Positions 1-8,409 of a stretch of 34,760 nt of DNA are shown here, one piece after another (the first letter of the stretch is position 1; each line of letters starts with the position of its first letter). The position numbers and the translations under genes were made by a program. This DNA comes from Psychrobacter sp. FME6 (GTDB taxonomy: Bacteria > Pseudomonadota > Gammaproteobacteria > Pseudomonadales > Moraxellaceae), in the NCBI RefSeq assembly GCF_014861365.1, contig NZ_RRYW01000025.1:1-34760 (forward strand). Direction: 5' to 3'. The notes beneath the pieces were generated by a model. The model saw nothing but the letters and a program-made list of their open reading frames with translations, ran no database searches and was not told where the DNA came from.

Positions 1-150
1 GCTTATTCTCCTGTTAGTGGATTATAAGCAGTTACACAGAGTTTGGGAAACTCCCATAAATTTTTCTGGCGTGCTGCATACGCAGAGGCTGCGCAAAATT
101 CATCCCAATAGCACTGTAGTTATTCTAAGTTTTTTTGAATCTATTAAACA
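1..150. repeat. Diverged copy of the ~140-bp palindromic dispersed repeat (family 2, copy A)
   Basis: The core around 72-93 (GCATACGCAGAGGCTGC) resembles the cores near 6886, 11515 and 25112. It is flanked by arms ATAAATTTT (56-64) and AAAATTCAT (95-103), which pair with one mismatch. The following GCACTGTAGT and TCTAAGTTTTTTTGA resemble 20569-20595. The left boundary is unclear and may lie outside the window. Confidence 0.5.
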
Positions 151-174
151 GTCTTTAGCTTGAAAAATAGACAT

Positions 175-206
175 AAAAAAGGGAGAGCGTTGGCTCTCCC
201 TTTTTT
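175..206. terminator. Bidirectional rho-independent terminator
   Basis: GGGAGAGC (181-188) and GCTCTCCC (193-200) form a perfect 8-bp stem with loop GTTG, flanked by A6 and T6, so it can act in both directions. On the minus strand it is the first terminator after the RlpA-like gene. A MITE lies between the gene and this hairpin. Confidence 0.85.
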
Positions 207-237
207 ATTACATTGGTTTTTATTGTATTGGTTCTTA

Positions 238-340
238 TACCATTCACAAAAATTAGCGTAGCAAGGAAAACGAGTGCAAGTGCTACACATTGTAGACTAA
301 ACGAATATGACACAGCTAATCGTACTTTTTGGGTTTGGTA
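238..340 (-). mobile_element. MITE copy 1 (103 bp, non-coding), with TTA target duplication
   Basis: The ends are imperfect terminal inverted repeats: TACCATTCACAAAAATTA on the left, and on the right the complement of TACCAAACCCAAAAAGTA. TTA at 235-237 is repeated at 341-343 as a 3-bp target duplication. The reverse complement matches the copy at 10673-10775 over its full 103 bp at about 90% by eye. It has no coding capacity. Duplications of TTA/TAA fit the TNA target type known for some IS5-group elements (inference). The right-hand TTA is also the stop codon of the RlpA-like gene. Confidence 0.85.
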
Positions 341-703
341 TTATTCCCTACGGTATTTACCATCACCATAAGAGAGTATTTCCATCGTGGTCGTACACAG
401 TTGACAGTTTATTTGACCTGCAGCGGCTTTCGATAAATCAAGGATACGGCCTCGAATAAAAGGCCCTCTATCGGTAATTTTTACGATTACGCTCTGCTTA
501 GTCTTCTGGTTAGTCACTTGTACCTTCGTCCCAAACGGCAGCGTTTTATGTGCAGCAGTCAGGGAATTCATATTGAAGATACTACCACTAGCGGTACGTT
601 TACCGTGAAACTTATTACCATAATAACTGGTGTTTCCAGCAAAAGCCGTGGTCGTAATTAGTAGTGATAAGGTGATAACTAAAGACTTGATTAAATAGGA
701 CAT
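341..703 (-). CDS. Secreted RlpA-like double-psi beta-barrel protein
   Basis: This 120-aa protein has a Sec signal peptide (positive N-terminus, hydrophobic residues 7-20, likely cleavage after Ala22 in AFA). One RlpA-type double-psi beta-barrel domain follows (about 25-110): SYYGNKFHGKRTASG, LTAAHKTLPFGT, DRGPF (78-82) and RGRILDLS. RlpA-family proteins bind or cleave denuded septal peptidoglycan. This short form lacks a lipobox Cys and a SPOR domain, so it is a minimal periplasmic member rather than canonical RlpA. The ATG at 701-703 is preceded by AAAGGT. The stop codon coincides with the target duplication of a MITE, so the element begins directly after the gene. Two cysteines (100 and 103) near the C-terminus could form a disulfide. 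The family is sure; the exact role is not. Confidence 0.85.
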   Translation of the reverse strand: MSYLIKSLVITLSLLITTTAFAGNTSYYGNKFHGKRTASGSIFNMNSLTAAHKTLPFGTKVQVTNQKTKQSVIVKITDRGPFIRGRILDLSKAAAGQINCQLCTTTMEILSYGDGKYRRE

Positions 704-1231
704 TCAATACCTTTGAGCAATTTATAAAATAGACAGATACGCTTGCCTACGCTATCCATACTCCCTATGAGTACAAATAATAAAGGCATCTTACAAGAAA
801 TAGCTTGTTATATCCTTTCTGTTATGTAAAAGAACTGATAAGGTCAAACGACTGTTTTTAAAGACAAAAATGTATCTGTTAATGCTGAGTAATCACATAA
901 TAATTATTCAGAACCTGCCTAATACATAAGTTTAAGCGGATGCAAGTATGGTTACAACCGCTACTGTTACAGTGTGGCAGCACTCCTGTTAATATTTATA
1001 TAACGCGGTGTAATCTTTTTATTGTTATCATTGTTAGTAATTTATGACGAAATAGTTAGTCAAAGCAGCGTAAAATTTATACCAACCGTCAGTGATGTAT
1101 CGATACTATTGTTCACTGACTATATGGCTGTTCACTGACTATATGTCGTAGCCGAATAAAATTTTAGATTCTATGCTTTAAAATGGGCATACCAATATTG
1201 TTAACATGCTTTTATTTTGGAGAAAAATAAC
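704..1231. other. Gene-free spacer between the RlpA-like gene and cbpA
   Basis: About 530 bp without a plausible gene. It presumably holds the divergent promoters of the two flanking genes, but I see no convincing -35/-10 pair. The only clear structure is the direct repeat at 1110-1145, listed separately. Confidence 0.6.
1088..1145. repeat. Tandem 17-bp direct repeat carrying TATAGTCA-type ends
   Basis: TGTTCACTGACTATATG occurs perfectly at 1110-1126 and 1129-1145 (period 19). GTCAGTGA (1088-1095) is inverted relative to TCACTGAC (1113-1120). ACTGACTATA is the complement of the TATAGTCAGT end seen at 11450 and 18050, so these may be repeat-element end fragments. An operator upstream of cbpA is the alternative. 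Confidence 0.6.
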
Positions 1232-2248
1232 ATGGCAGAAAAAAACTACTATGACATTTTAGGAGTCAAAAAAGACGCCTCAGACGCCGATATTAAAAAA
1301 AGATACCGTAAGCTGGTGCGCCAATATCATCCTGATGTCAGTGACGATCCAGACGCTGACAATAAAATCGCTGAAATTAATAACGCTTACGAAACCATCA
1401 GAGATAAGGACAAGCGCGCTGAATACGACGCCATGCTAAACAATCCGTTTGCAGGTCAAGGCGGCACTGGCGGTTTTGGTGGACAAGCAGGTGCTGGGCA
1501 AGGCGGTTTTCGTTGGGAAGATATCAAAGATCAGTTTGGTGACGGTGAAGCCTATGGCGATGGTGGCTTTCGCTTCGATGATATTTTTTCGGCATTTGGA
1601 CGCGGCGCGCGCGGTTCAGCCAATGGGCAGGCAGGCGGTCGCTCTCAAAATAGCGGCTTTGATCAGTTTGGCGGCGGCTTTGGCGCGAACAGTAAAGGTC
1701 AAGATCAACATGCAGAAATCACCGTCGATTTGGCATCGGTTTATAGCGGTGATGACTACAGTATCAAGTTAAACGTTCCGGTACGTCAGCCTAACGGCAA
1801 TGTTGATTACGAGAATAAGACCCTTAAAATTAAGATTCCGAAAGGCATTACCGATGGCAAACAAATTCGTCTCACTGGACAAGGTGCGGCTGGTAGCGGT
1901 GGTGGTAAAAATGGCGATTTGTTTTTGAAAGTTAAAATTCGTCATACGGCCAATATTCGTATCGAAGGTGCTGATGTCTATCAAACCGTCAATATAACGC
2001 CATGGGAAGCAGCGTTGGGTGAGAAAATCAACGTCAGTACACCAGCGGGCACATTGGGTGTGACCATTCCTAAAAACAGCAAATCTGGCAGCAACTTACG
2101 CTTAAAAGGTAAGGGTATCCCCGCCAAGCAAGCGGGTGATTTATACCTATCCTTGAATATCGTCAATCCTAATATCGATAGCGAAGCCGCTACCCAAGCT
2201 TATGAGCAGTTAAAACAAGCCTTTGCTGATACTAAGGTTGCACGTTAA
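1232..2248 (+). CDS. cbpA: DnaJ-class co-chaperone CbpA
   Basis: CbpA is a cytoplasmic Hsp40 that stimulates DnaK ATPase activity and can bind curved DNA. The 338-aa product has an N-terminal J domain (about 4-70) with the HPD motif at 33-35, then a long Gly/Phe-rich linker (about 75-160). Two beta-sandwich substrate-binding domains and a dimerisation tail follow. The CxxCxGxG zinc-finger repeats of DnaJ are absent, which marks the CbpA type. I chose ATG 1232 because GGAG at 1219-1222 gives a good ribosome site; a TTG at 1217 overlaps that site and is unlikely. cbpM follows 86 bp downstream, the classic chaperone-modulator pair. Confidence 0.95.
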   Translation: MAEKNYYDILGVKKDASDADIKKRYRKLVRQYHPDVSDDPDADNKIAEINNAYETIRDKDKRAEYDAMLNNPFAGQGGTGGFGGQAGAGQGGFRWEDIKDQFGDGEAYGDGGFRFDDIFSAFGRGARGSANGQAGGRSQNSGFDQFGGGFGANSKGQDQHAEITVDLASVYSGDDYSIKLNVPVRQPNGNVDYENKTLKIKIPKGITDGKQIRLTGQGAAGSGGGKNGDLFLKVKIRHTANIRIEGADVYQTVNITPWEAALGEKINVSTPAGTLGVTIPKNSKSGSNLRLKGKGIPAKQAGDLYLSLNIVNPNIDSEAATQAYEQLKQAFADTKVAR

Positions 2249-2334
2249 ATGATGACCGTAGTACCCGACATTTAACAACGTAATAGAGATGCAGACGATA
2301 ACGATAAAATAAAGAGAAAACGAGGATAATCGCT

Positions 2335-2658
2335 ATGAAACACTCGCCTGAATTTACCGATATTATCATGAGCTTAGATGAACTAGTATCCGCCTGTGGT
2401 CAAGAGCGCCAATGGATTATCGAGCTAATTGAAGAAAATATCATTGAATATGATGTGCCTGAGCGCGAACAGTTCACTGGTTATCAGCTCACGATCGTGC
2501 GCCGTGCCACACGCCTTAGCCGCGACTTTGAAGCCAGCGTGCCAGCGATTGGTTTGATACTTGAGTTGCTGGATGAAGTCGAACAGTTACGCCAGCTAAA
2601 ACGTCAAATAGATAGTCAGACGCCCGTCATCGAAGTAGAGATAGAAAATCTAAAGTAG
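2335..2658 (+). CDS. cbpM: Chaperone modulator CbpM
   Basis: This 107-aa protein matches the CbpM family in size, composition and position. The N-terminus (about 10-60) resembles a MerR-like helix-turn-helix with SLDELVSACGQ and a predicted acidic helix WIIELIEENIIEY. The C-terminal half is helical and coiled-coil-like (LELLDEVEQLRQLKRQI). CbpM binds the J domain of CbpA and inhibits both its DnaK stimulation and its DNA binding. It lies directly downstream of cbpA on the same strand, probably co-transcribed, with ribosome site CGAGG before ATG 2335. The pair ends at the terminator at 2687-2712. Confidence 0.9.
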   Translation: MKHSPEFTDIIMSLDELVSACGQERQWIIELIEENIIEYDVPEREQFTGYQLTIVRRATRLSRDFEASVPAIGLILELLDEVEQLRQLKRQIDSQTPVIEVEIENLK

Positions 2659-2686
2659 TTAATTGGCCGTACTCAAGCGCATAAAA

Positions 2687-2713
2687 AAAGGGTCTCTGAA
2701 ATGAGACCCTTTA
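2687..2713. terminator. Bidirectional terminator between cbpM and sstT
   Basis: AAAGGGTCTC (2687-2696) pairs perfectly with GAGACCCTTT (2703-2712) around loop TGAAAT, with A-rich and T-rich flanks. It sits between the convergent ends of cbpM (2658) and sstT (2755). Confidence 0.85.
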
Positions 2714-2754
2714 TTGTTTACAACACTTTGTTTATAGCACTTTTTTATAAAGGA

Positions 2755-3957
2755 CTAACGCGCATACTTTGGATCAGCCGCTGCGGTAAATAACACGTCC
2801 GTTGATGAGTTCAAGGCGGTTTCTGCCGAGTCTTGTATTACCCCGATGATAAAGCCAATCGCAACCACCTGCATGGCAATGTCGTTTGGAATACTAAATA
2901 GGCTGGCGGCCAGTGGAATCAATAATAATGAACCACCCGCGACACCAGAAGCACCGCAAGCACTAATGGTGGCGACCAGACTCAATAGCAGCGCTGATGC
3001 AAAGGTTACCTCGATACCGAGCGTATGCGCCGCCGCGAGGGTTAAGACGTTAATGGTAATCGCCGCCCCTGCCATATTAATGGTTGCACCCAGTGGAATG
3101 GTCACCGAGTAAGTATCTTCGTGTAACCCTAATTTACGCGCAAGGTTCATATTGACTGGAATATTAGCTGCCGAACTACGGGTAAAGAATGCCGTGATTC
3201 CTGACTCACGTAGGCAAGTAAAGACCAGCGGATATGGGTTTTTGCCCGTCTTAACAAGGACGATAAGAGGGTTGGCAACCAGAGCAATAAACAGCATACA
3301 ACCGACCAATATCAACAAAATACGCGCATAACCGGCTAAAGAAGCAAAGCCGGTCTCAGCGACTGTATTGGCAACCAAGCCCAAGATACCGAAAGGCGCT
3401 AGTGCAATGACCCATTTGACCACTTGTGAGATGGCTTCTGCGAAATCACCGACGACGGTACGAGCAGTGTCGCTGGCTTGACGTAGGGCAAAACCGATAA
3501 TGATTGCCCATGCTAAAATACCAATATAGTTGGCCTCAGCGATAGCACTCACCGGGTTTGCCACTAGATTCATCAGTAGGTTGGTTAATACTTCTCTGAG
3601 ATTGGCGGGTGGTACTTGTTCAATATTGGCATTAACCAATACCAAATCCGTTGGGAATAAAAAGCTTGCCCCAACCGCGGTCAGAGCCGCCAAAAAAGTG
3701 CCGAACATATACATGATGAGCACGGGTTTGACATAAACTTCATTGCCACTGCGGTGTTGGCTAATGGCTGCCATGACCAAGATAAACACTAATATCGGAG
3801 CAACGGCTTTTAGCGCGCCGACAAATAGCGTTCCTAGTAACCCTAACGCAATACCGACACTTGGTGCTAGCCAGCCAATTAAAACGCCCAATACCAAACC
3901 AATAATAATGAGCGGTACCAGCCCTATACGCTGATACATCGCAATCAATGAACGCAT
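2755..3957 (-). CDS. sstT: Serine/threonine:Na+ symporter SstT
   Basis: SstT imports L-serine and L-threonine with Na+ across the inner membrane (dicarboxylate/amino acid:cation symporter family). The 400-aa length is typical. The protein is almost entirely hydrophobic, with 8 or more membrane segments. It shows the family serine-rich hairpin ([12 protein letters not shown]) followed by [16 protein letters not shown], which contributes to substrate and Na+ binding, and later a second hairpin around [15 protein letters not shown] 3957 has a GAAGGTG ribosome site. It appears monocistronic and converges on cbpM at a shared terminator. The family assignment is very firm; substrate preference is inferred from overall resemblance to E. 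coli SstT. Confidence 0.95.
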   Translation of the reverse strand: MRSLIAMYQRIGLVPLIIIGLVLGVLIGWLAPSVGIALGLLGTLFVGALKAVAPILVFILVMAAISQHRSGNEVYVKPVLIMYMFGTFLAALTAVGASFLFPTDLVLVNANIEQVPPANLREVLTNLLMNLVANPVSAIAEANYIGILAWAIIIGFALRQASDTARTVVGDFAEAISQVVKWVIALAPFGILGLVANTVAETGFASLAGYARILLILVGCMLFIALVANPLIVLVKTGKNPYPLVFTCLRESGITAFFTRSSAANIPVNMNLARKLGLHEDTYSVTIPLGATINMAGAAITINVLTLAAAHTLGIEVTFASALLLSLVATISACGASGVAGGSLLLIPLAASLFSIPNDIAMQVVAIGFIIGVIQDSAETALNSSTDVLFTAAADPKYAR

Positions 3958-4152
3958 CTATACACCTTCGAGTTAGTTGATAAATAAGAAATACATAAAG
4001 CAAATGAAAAATTAATCGAAAGATGGTAGCATTTTTTTTAATTAAGCGCATGCCTTTAAGCCACACCTAGCTGGGCTTATAGCGCCAAAATAAGAGTAGC
4101 ATTAAGGAAGTTAAAGAGTTTTTAAGTGCGAGAAGTGGTGGGGTTTTATTGA

Positions 4153-4638
4153 TTAAACTTTAAAATGGCTCAGCTCGTAGCCCAATTGCTGATAGGCTTT
4201 ATATTTGTGACGACCTTCTTGCACGCTAGTGGCGTCAGGCTTTATCAGCTCAAGTACCCGAGTAGGTTGAGCGTTATTGGTTGTCGCCATAAAAGCATTC
4301 ACTGGATGTATCGTAGTATTAAGGACGATTCCTTTAAAATTGGCGGGCATATAGGTGCTAAGCAATACGGGTGCTAACGCCTCGTTATTGACCATATCAA
4401 CAACATCAGTATCAGCGCCCTCTATATCAGAACCCAAAAGGCGTTGATGCGGTATAAAGCTTGCCGCCTCTTGTGCCCATAGCGCCTCATCAAGCGTCGA
4501 TAACAATTCATCATTACTATCGGTAAGAATCAGTAAAGACTGACTACTTTTATTGAGCGCCGTTTGGGTCAGCTGACAAATAAAGCCCAAGAAATCTTGG
4601 GCTTTATTCTCACTTAAAATATAAAAGCTAATGTTCAT
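4153..4638 (-). CDS. holC: DNA polymerase III chi subunit HolC
   Basis: Chi is a clamp-loader accessory subunit that links the replisome to SSB through psi and the SSB C-terminal tail. This 161-aa protein is slightly longer than the E. coli form (147 aa). It has the chi pattern: N-terminal beta strand ISFYILSE, helix around FICQLTQTAL, LLILTDS, LWAQEAASFIPHQ, then VLLSTYMP and GIVLNTT. It lies 49 bp downstream of pepA on the same strand, the conserved pepA-holC arrangement. A short imperfect tandem repeat fills the gap. No obvious terminator follows. Confidence 0.93.
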   Translation of the reverse strand: MNISFYILSENKAQDFLGFICQLTQTALNKSSQSLLILTDSNDELLSTLDEALWAQEAASFIPHQRLLGSDIEGADTDVVDMVNNEALAPVLLSTYMPANFKGIVLNTTIHPVNAFMATTNNAQPTRVLELIKPDATSVQEGRHKYKAYQQLGYELSHFKV

Positions 4639-4640
4639 AA

Positions 4641-4685
4641 ACTGATTTTCATTAATTAGTTTTCATAAATTGGTTTTCATTAACT
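4641..4685. repeat. Imperfect ~14-bp tandem repeat between pepA and holC
   Basis: Three consecutive units read roughly CTGATTTTCATTAATT, AGTTTTCATAAATT and GGTTTTCATTAACT. It occupies the whole pepA-holC spacer. Slippage-generated duplication is the simplest explanation. Confidence 0.55.
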
Positions 4686-4687
4686 CA

Positions 4688-6340
4688 TTATGCCATGCCA
4701 GCGCTGTTTTTTAGATATTGCATAAATAGCGGTACAGGACGACCAGTGGCGGCTTTGTCTTTGCCTGAATTCCATGCCGTACCAGCGATGTCTAAATGTG
4801 CCCATGCTTGACCTTCTTCGACGAAACGCGACAAGAAACAGGCAGCAGTGACAGCGCCAGCACCTTTACCACCGATGTTTTGCATATCCGCGATAGGCGA
4901 GTCGAGCTGTGCTTGATACTCGTCATCTATTGGCATGTGCCAGATGAGGTCACCCGATAAGTTACTGGCATTTTCTAAATTAAACAACACATCTTCGTCA
5001 TTACTAAAGACCGCTGAACGTACGTGACCTAGAGCAACCACACAAGCACCAGTCAAGGTGGCGACATCGATGATGGCTTTTGGTTGATAGCGTTGTACAT
5101 AGCATAAAGTATCTGCCAATACCAAACGGCCTTCGGCGTCGGTATTTAGAATCTCGACCGATTTGCCGTTCATGGCTTTGACGATATCACCTGGACGGGT
5201 GGCATCACCTGATGGCATGTTCTCAGCACAAGCTAGGGCACCAACGACGTTGATTGGCAGACGTGCTTCACACAAGGCTTTAATCGTACCCAGTACCGAA
5301 GCTGACCCGCCCATGTCGAACTTCATTTCATCCATGGCCGCACCAGGCTTGATAGAAATACCGCCTGAATCAAAGGTCACGCCTTTACCGACTAATACGA
5401 TAGGAGCATCGTCGTTTGTCGATTGAGAGTTGCCTTTTTTATCAGACTTTTTATCAGAAGCTTTACTTGGTAGCTTCTCTGCCAGTGCTTTTAGTCCACC
5501 CGTTACTTTTGCGCTGTTGCTTGTGGCTTTGCCAGAGTCAGCATTGGCGCTGAAATTAGATTTACCGCGATATTCCATCAGCACGAGCTTACCTTCTTTG
5601 GTAGAGCCTTGTGCAACGGCTAAAAAGCATTCCATGCCCAGTGCTGACATCTCATCTTCACCCAATACCGTAACTTTTAATAAATCAGGATAAGTTTTGG
5701 CAAGCTCTTGTGCTTGTTCTGCCATGTAAGCGGGGAAGCAAATATTCCCCGGCTCATTGGCCACATTGCGTGTTAGGCTTTGACCAGCGAAAACTGCCTG
5801 GGTAAATTCTAATGAAGCTTGCAACGATTTGTCGGCGAGTAAATAGATATCCGTCAATACAGGGGTTTGTTGCTCAGATTTATACTTATCAAAACGATAG
5901 CTTGCCGCCAATAAGTTAAGCGCAAACTGACCAAACTGGTTTTCTTCTAAGGCATCGCCTAAAGCGACAGTAATAGAGTCAACACGTTTTTGCGTGCTTT
6001 GATAAACTGTATTGGCGATTTTTTGCAATACGCTATGGCTCAGTTTATCAAGGCTACCAACGCCGACCAATAATAATTGGACTGGGTTTTCTTTGGTGGT
6101 TTTCTTATCACCGGCTAATGCATAATCAGCCACAGTCTCACAGGCTTTACCATTAAAGTGTGATACTTCAATCAATTGCTCAATGCGCGTTTGATAGTCG
6201 CTCAGCTCTAACTCAGCCAAGATGTTTTTTTGATCGTCGACTAAAACGACCAGACAGGCCGCGTCTTTACTTTTGGCTTCTTTTTTAAGTATTTTTTGTG
6301 TATGAGTCTTTGGAAGATTTTGGGTTAATTTAATATTCAT
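4688..6340 (-). CDS. pepA: Leucyl aminopeptidase PepA (M17)
   Basis: PepA is a cytoplasmic two-metal aminopeptidase that removes N-terminal residues; in E. coli it also binds DNA at XerCD cer sites. The 550-aa protein has the M17 signature NTDAEGRL at 399-406. Metal and catalytic residues appear as K319, D324, K331, D342, D401, E403 and R405. Each is offset by 49 from the E. coli positions as I remember them. The offset is explained by a Ser/Lys/Asp-rich low-complexity insertion at about residues 262-312, between the N-terminal and catalytic parts. ATG 6340 has an AAGGAT ribosome site. The gene is divergent from lptF-lptG and followed by holC. The length excess is unusual, but the catalytic core looks intact. 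Confidence 0.96.
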   Translation of the reverse strand: MNIKLTQNLPKTHTQKILKKEAKSKDAACLVVLVDDQKNILAELELSDYQTRIEQLIEVSHFNGKACETVADYALAGDKKTTKENPVQLLLVGVGSLDKLSHSVLQKIANTVYQSTQKRVDSITVALGDALEENQFGQFALNLLAASYRFDKYKSEQQTPVLTDIYLLADKSLQASLEFTQAVFAGQSLTRNVANEPGNICFPAYMAEQAQELAKTYPDLLKVTVLGEDEMSALGMECFLAVAQGSTKEGKLVLMEYRGKSNFSANADSGKATSNSAKVTGGLKALAEKLPSKASDKKSDKKGNSQSTNDDAPIVLVGKGVTFDSGGISIKPGAAMDEMKFDMGGSASVLGTIKALCEARLPINVVGALACAENMPSGDATRPGDIVKAMNGKSVEILNTDAEGRLVLADTLCYVQRYQPKAIIDVATLTGACVVALGHVRSAVFSNDEDVLFNLENASNLSGDLIWHMPIDDEYQAQLDSPIADMQNIGGKGAGAVTAACFLSRFVEEGQAWAHLDIAGTAWNSGKDKAATGRPVPLFMQYLKNSAGMA

Positions 6341-6461
6341 ATAATGATCCTTATTAGAGTTATAAAAATGGCAGATATTATTAATTTAGTTGTACTTTTT
6401 AAAATACTATTTTTTAAATGACTGGGTTTTTAAATGGTTTGGCTTATTGAGCCAGCACAAT

Positions 6462-6491
6462 AGTGTAGCATATTGCGAGGCCAGTGCGCAA
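6462..6491 (-). promoter_or_regulatory. Probable sigma-70 promoter of pepA
   Basis: Reading the minus strand: -35 TTGCGC (6486-6491), an 18-bp spacer, and -10 TACACT (6462-6467) preceded by TGC as an extended -10. It lies about 120 bp upstream of the pepA start. Called by eye only. Confidence 0.45.
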
Positions 6492-6812
6492 GGCTTAGGT
6501 AATATGTTCAAATTACTTGGCTATGCTAATTCAGGCTGATGTTGCTGAGTTATCAGTTTAGCAACTAATATGGGAGACACAGGGCCACTGATACGAAGGG
6601 CAAACAAAGCTTTCTAAAGTACATAAAGTAAAAGTGTAGTCAGCAAGATGAGCGCAATGTTTTCAAACACATTTCACAGCCATTTTAGAGCAAAATATGC
6701 TAGGATTAGCGGTTATCTTTATCGCTGATATTTATAGGGTATAGCTAATAAATGACGCAGGAACTTTTACGTTTATGTACGTTGGTGGTCATTGTTCTTA
6801 CGGCTGTTTAAG

Positions 6813-6953
6813 TATAGCCCGTCCTAAATAAAATAAGTGCAAATATTATCACGTGCTACTGGCATAAGTTTTCCTTGCTTGTAGTGCCTGCGCAGACAGA
6901 GGCGCCGCAAAACTTATGCCACACGGCCTCTGTTTTATAGTGAATAAACTATA
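6813..6953. repeat. Palindromic dispersed repeat (family 2, copy B)
   Basis: GGCATAAGTTTT (6861-6872) and AAAACTTATGCC (6909-6920) form a perfect 12-bp inverted repeat. The 36-nt loop contains the conserved core TGCCTGCGCAGACAGAGGC. A second perfect inverted pair, ACAGAGGC (6896-6903) and GCCTCTGT (6926-6933), overlaps it, so two mutually exclusive hairpins are possible. CCTAAATAAAATAA to the left is shared with the copy near 25060. It lies in the roughly 750-bp pepA-lptF spacer, which otherwise shows only the pepA promoter. Confidence 0.7.
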
Positions 6954-7086
6954 TTTGTATGAATAGCCCGATGTCTTTATTACCCAGTTATTACCATTGA
7001 ATTGTCGTCATTAGCTCTGTCTTTAGTCTGACAATCAAGCGGTGATGAACCCTGCGACTACCAACCTTTTTTTAAGAGTGCCTATT

Positions 7087-8409
7087 GTGATATTACGCCG
7101 CTACATGACCCAACAAGTTGCCTCAACGACCGCATTGGTTTTGGGGTTTTTAGTGGTGATGATGCTGGGCGGCCGTTTGATACGTTATTTTGGTATTGCA
7201 GCGGAAGGCAATCTAGATATCAGCTTATTATTTACCATCATTGGTTATAATTTGCCGTACTTTTTAGAATTGATTTTGCCATTGGCTTTTTTTATTGCCT
7301 TGATGTTGGTGTTTGGGCGCCTGTATGTCGATCAAGAAATGGCAGTCATCAACGCCAGCGGTATATCGCGTGGCAAGCTTGCCCGTTTGATGACGCCACT
7401 GATATTAGCGCTGTTTGTCGGAGAGGCGGCTTTATCCATCGTTGGGAAACCGTGGGGTGTACGTTCATCCGAAAGTATTTGGCAGCAGCAAGCATTGACC
7501 AGCGCCTTTGATTTAATTCGTCCCAATCAGTTTATCAGTAGTGGCAACTATCATTTGTATGTGGGTAGCTTGAGTGATGATAAAAAACAACTACAAGATG
7601 TGATACTTATTCAATCTGAGCCAAACAAAAAAGGTAGCACCTCTAAAGATAACGCCGCTAAAAATGATGGTGTCGATGTAAAAAACAACATCGATCCACA
7701 AACTGCTGAGCAATTAAATATCCCAGAGCTACCAAAAGCGCTAATAGATACGAATATTAGTAAAGACACCATTACGCTGGCCAATCGTGCTCAGCAAGTA
7801 GAGACGGGCAGTAGCGGCGTGACCCAGTTGGATTTATTTCAAGGGCGACGTTATGAAGTCGGTGCAGGTAGCCTGAAGTACAATCAAGTGGGCTTTGATC
7901 GTTACCGGATTACTTTGACCGAACCATCCAAAGAAGTCATTACGGAAACCAATATCGAAACGCAAGCGATTGGTCCGTTATGGCAAGCAGCAACAGGCAA
8001 TGCGCCGTTAAATAGTGAAAATACGCTACGAGCCACACAAGCCGAATTGGGCTATCGTTTGGCACTACCGTGGCTGATGATTATCGCGCCTATGCTGGCA
8101 GTGCCACTGGCGCAAGTACGCCCGCGTCAAGGTCGCTGGTTGCGGCTATTTCCTTCTATCTTATTATTTGTCAGCTGTGCGCTAGGCATTATTTCACTCA
8201 AAAATGCCGTGAGTAAGGGCAGTGTGAGCGTTTGGGCCTATGCGTGGTTGGTGTTAGGGTTTATGGCCTTGGCACTTTATATGAATTGGGGCAGCCGCGT
8301 GCAGCATCGATTGCGTTTTCGCAAACCAGAGCATGAACCTTTAGCGGTGGCTAATAATCAAAACAATACTGACAATCAAAGCAATGGCTCACAAGGAGGG
8401 CAATCTTAA
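7087..8409 (+). CDS. lptF: LPS export permease LptF
   Basis: LptF, with LptG and the LptB ATPase, forms the inner-membrane ABC transporter that extracts lipopolysaccharide toward LptC/LptA. The product (440 aa from GTG 7087) has N-terminal membrane segments, a periplasmic beta-jellyroll region and C-terminal membrane segments. I prefer GTG 7087: it gives the family-typical start MILRRYM and has AAGAG 8 bp upstream. The reading frame also opens at GTG 7042/ATG 7045 without a clear ribosome site. Compared with E. coli LptF (about 366 aa), it carries a hydrophilic insertion in the periplasmic domain (7618-7761) and an Asn/Gln-rich C-terminal tail. The stop overlaps the lptG start (TAATG), indicating coupled translation. 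Confidence 0.93.
   Translation: MILRRYMTQQVASTTALVLGFLVVMMLGGRLIRYFGIAAEGNLDISLLFTIIGYNLPYFLELILPLAFFIALMLVFGRLYVDQEMAVINASGISRGKLARLMTPLILALFVGEAALSIVGKPWGVRSSESIWQQQALTSAFDLIRPNQFISSGNYHLYVGSLSDDKKQLQDVILIQSEPNKKGSTSKDNAAKNDGVDVKNNIDPQTAEQLNIPELPKALIDTNISKDTITLANRAQQVETGSSGVTQLDLFQGRRYEVGAGSLKYNQVGFDRYRITLTEPSKEVITETNIETQAIGPLWQAATGNAPLNSENTLRATQAELGYRLALPWLMIIAPMLAVPLAQVRPRQGRWLRLFPSILLFVSCALGIISLKNAVSKGSVSVWAYAWLVLGFMALALYMNWGSRVQHRLRFRKPEHEPLAVANNQNNTDNQSNGSQGGQS

Noticed and set aside
4067..4100. AAGCC/GGCTT inverted repeat between holC and sstT as a terminator
   Set aside because: The stem is only 5-6 bp with a long loop, and no T tract follows on either strand.
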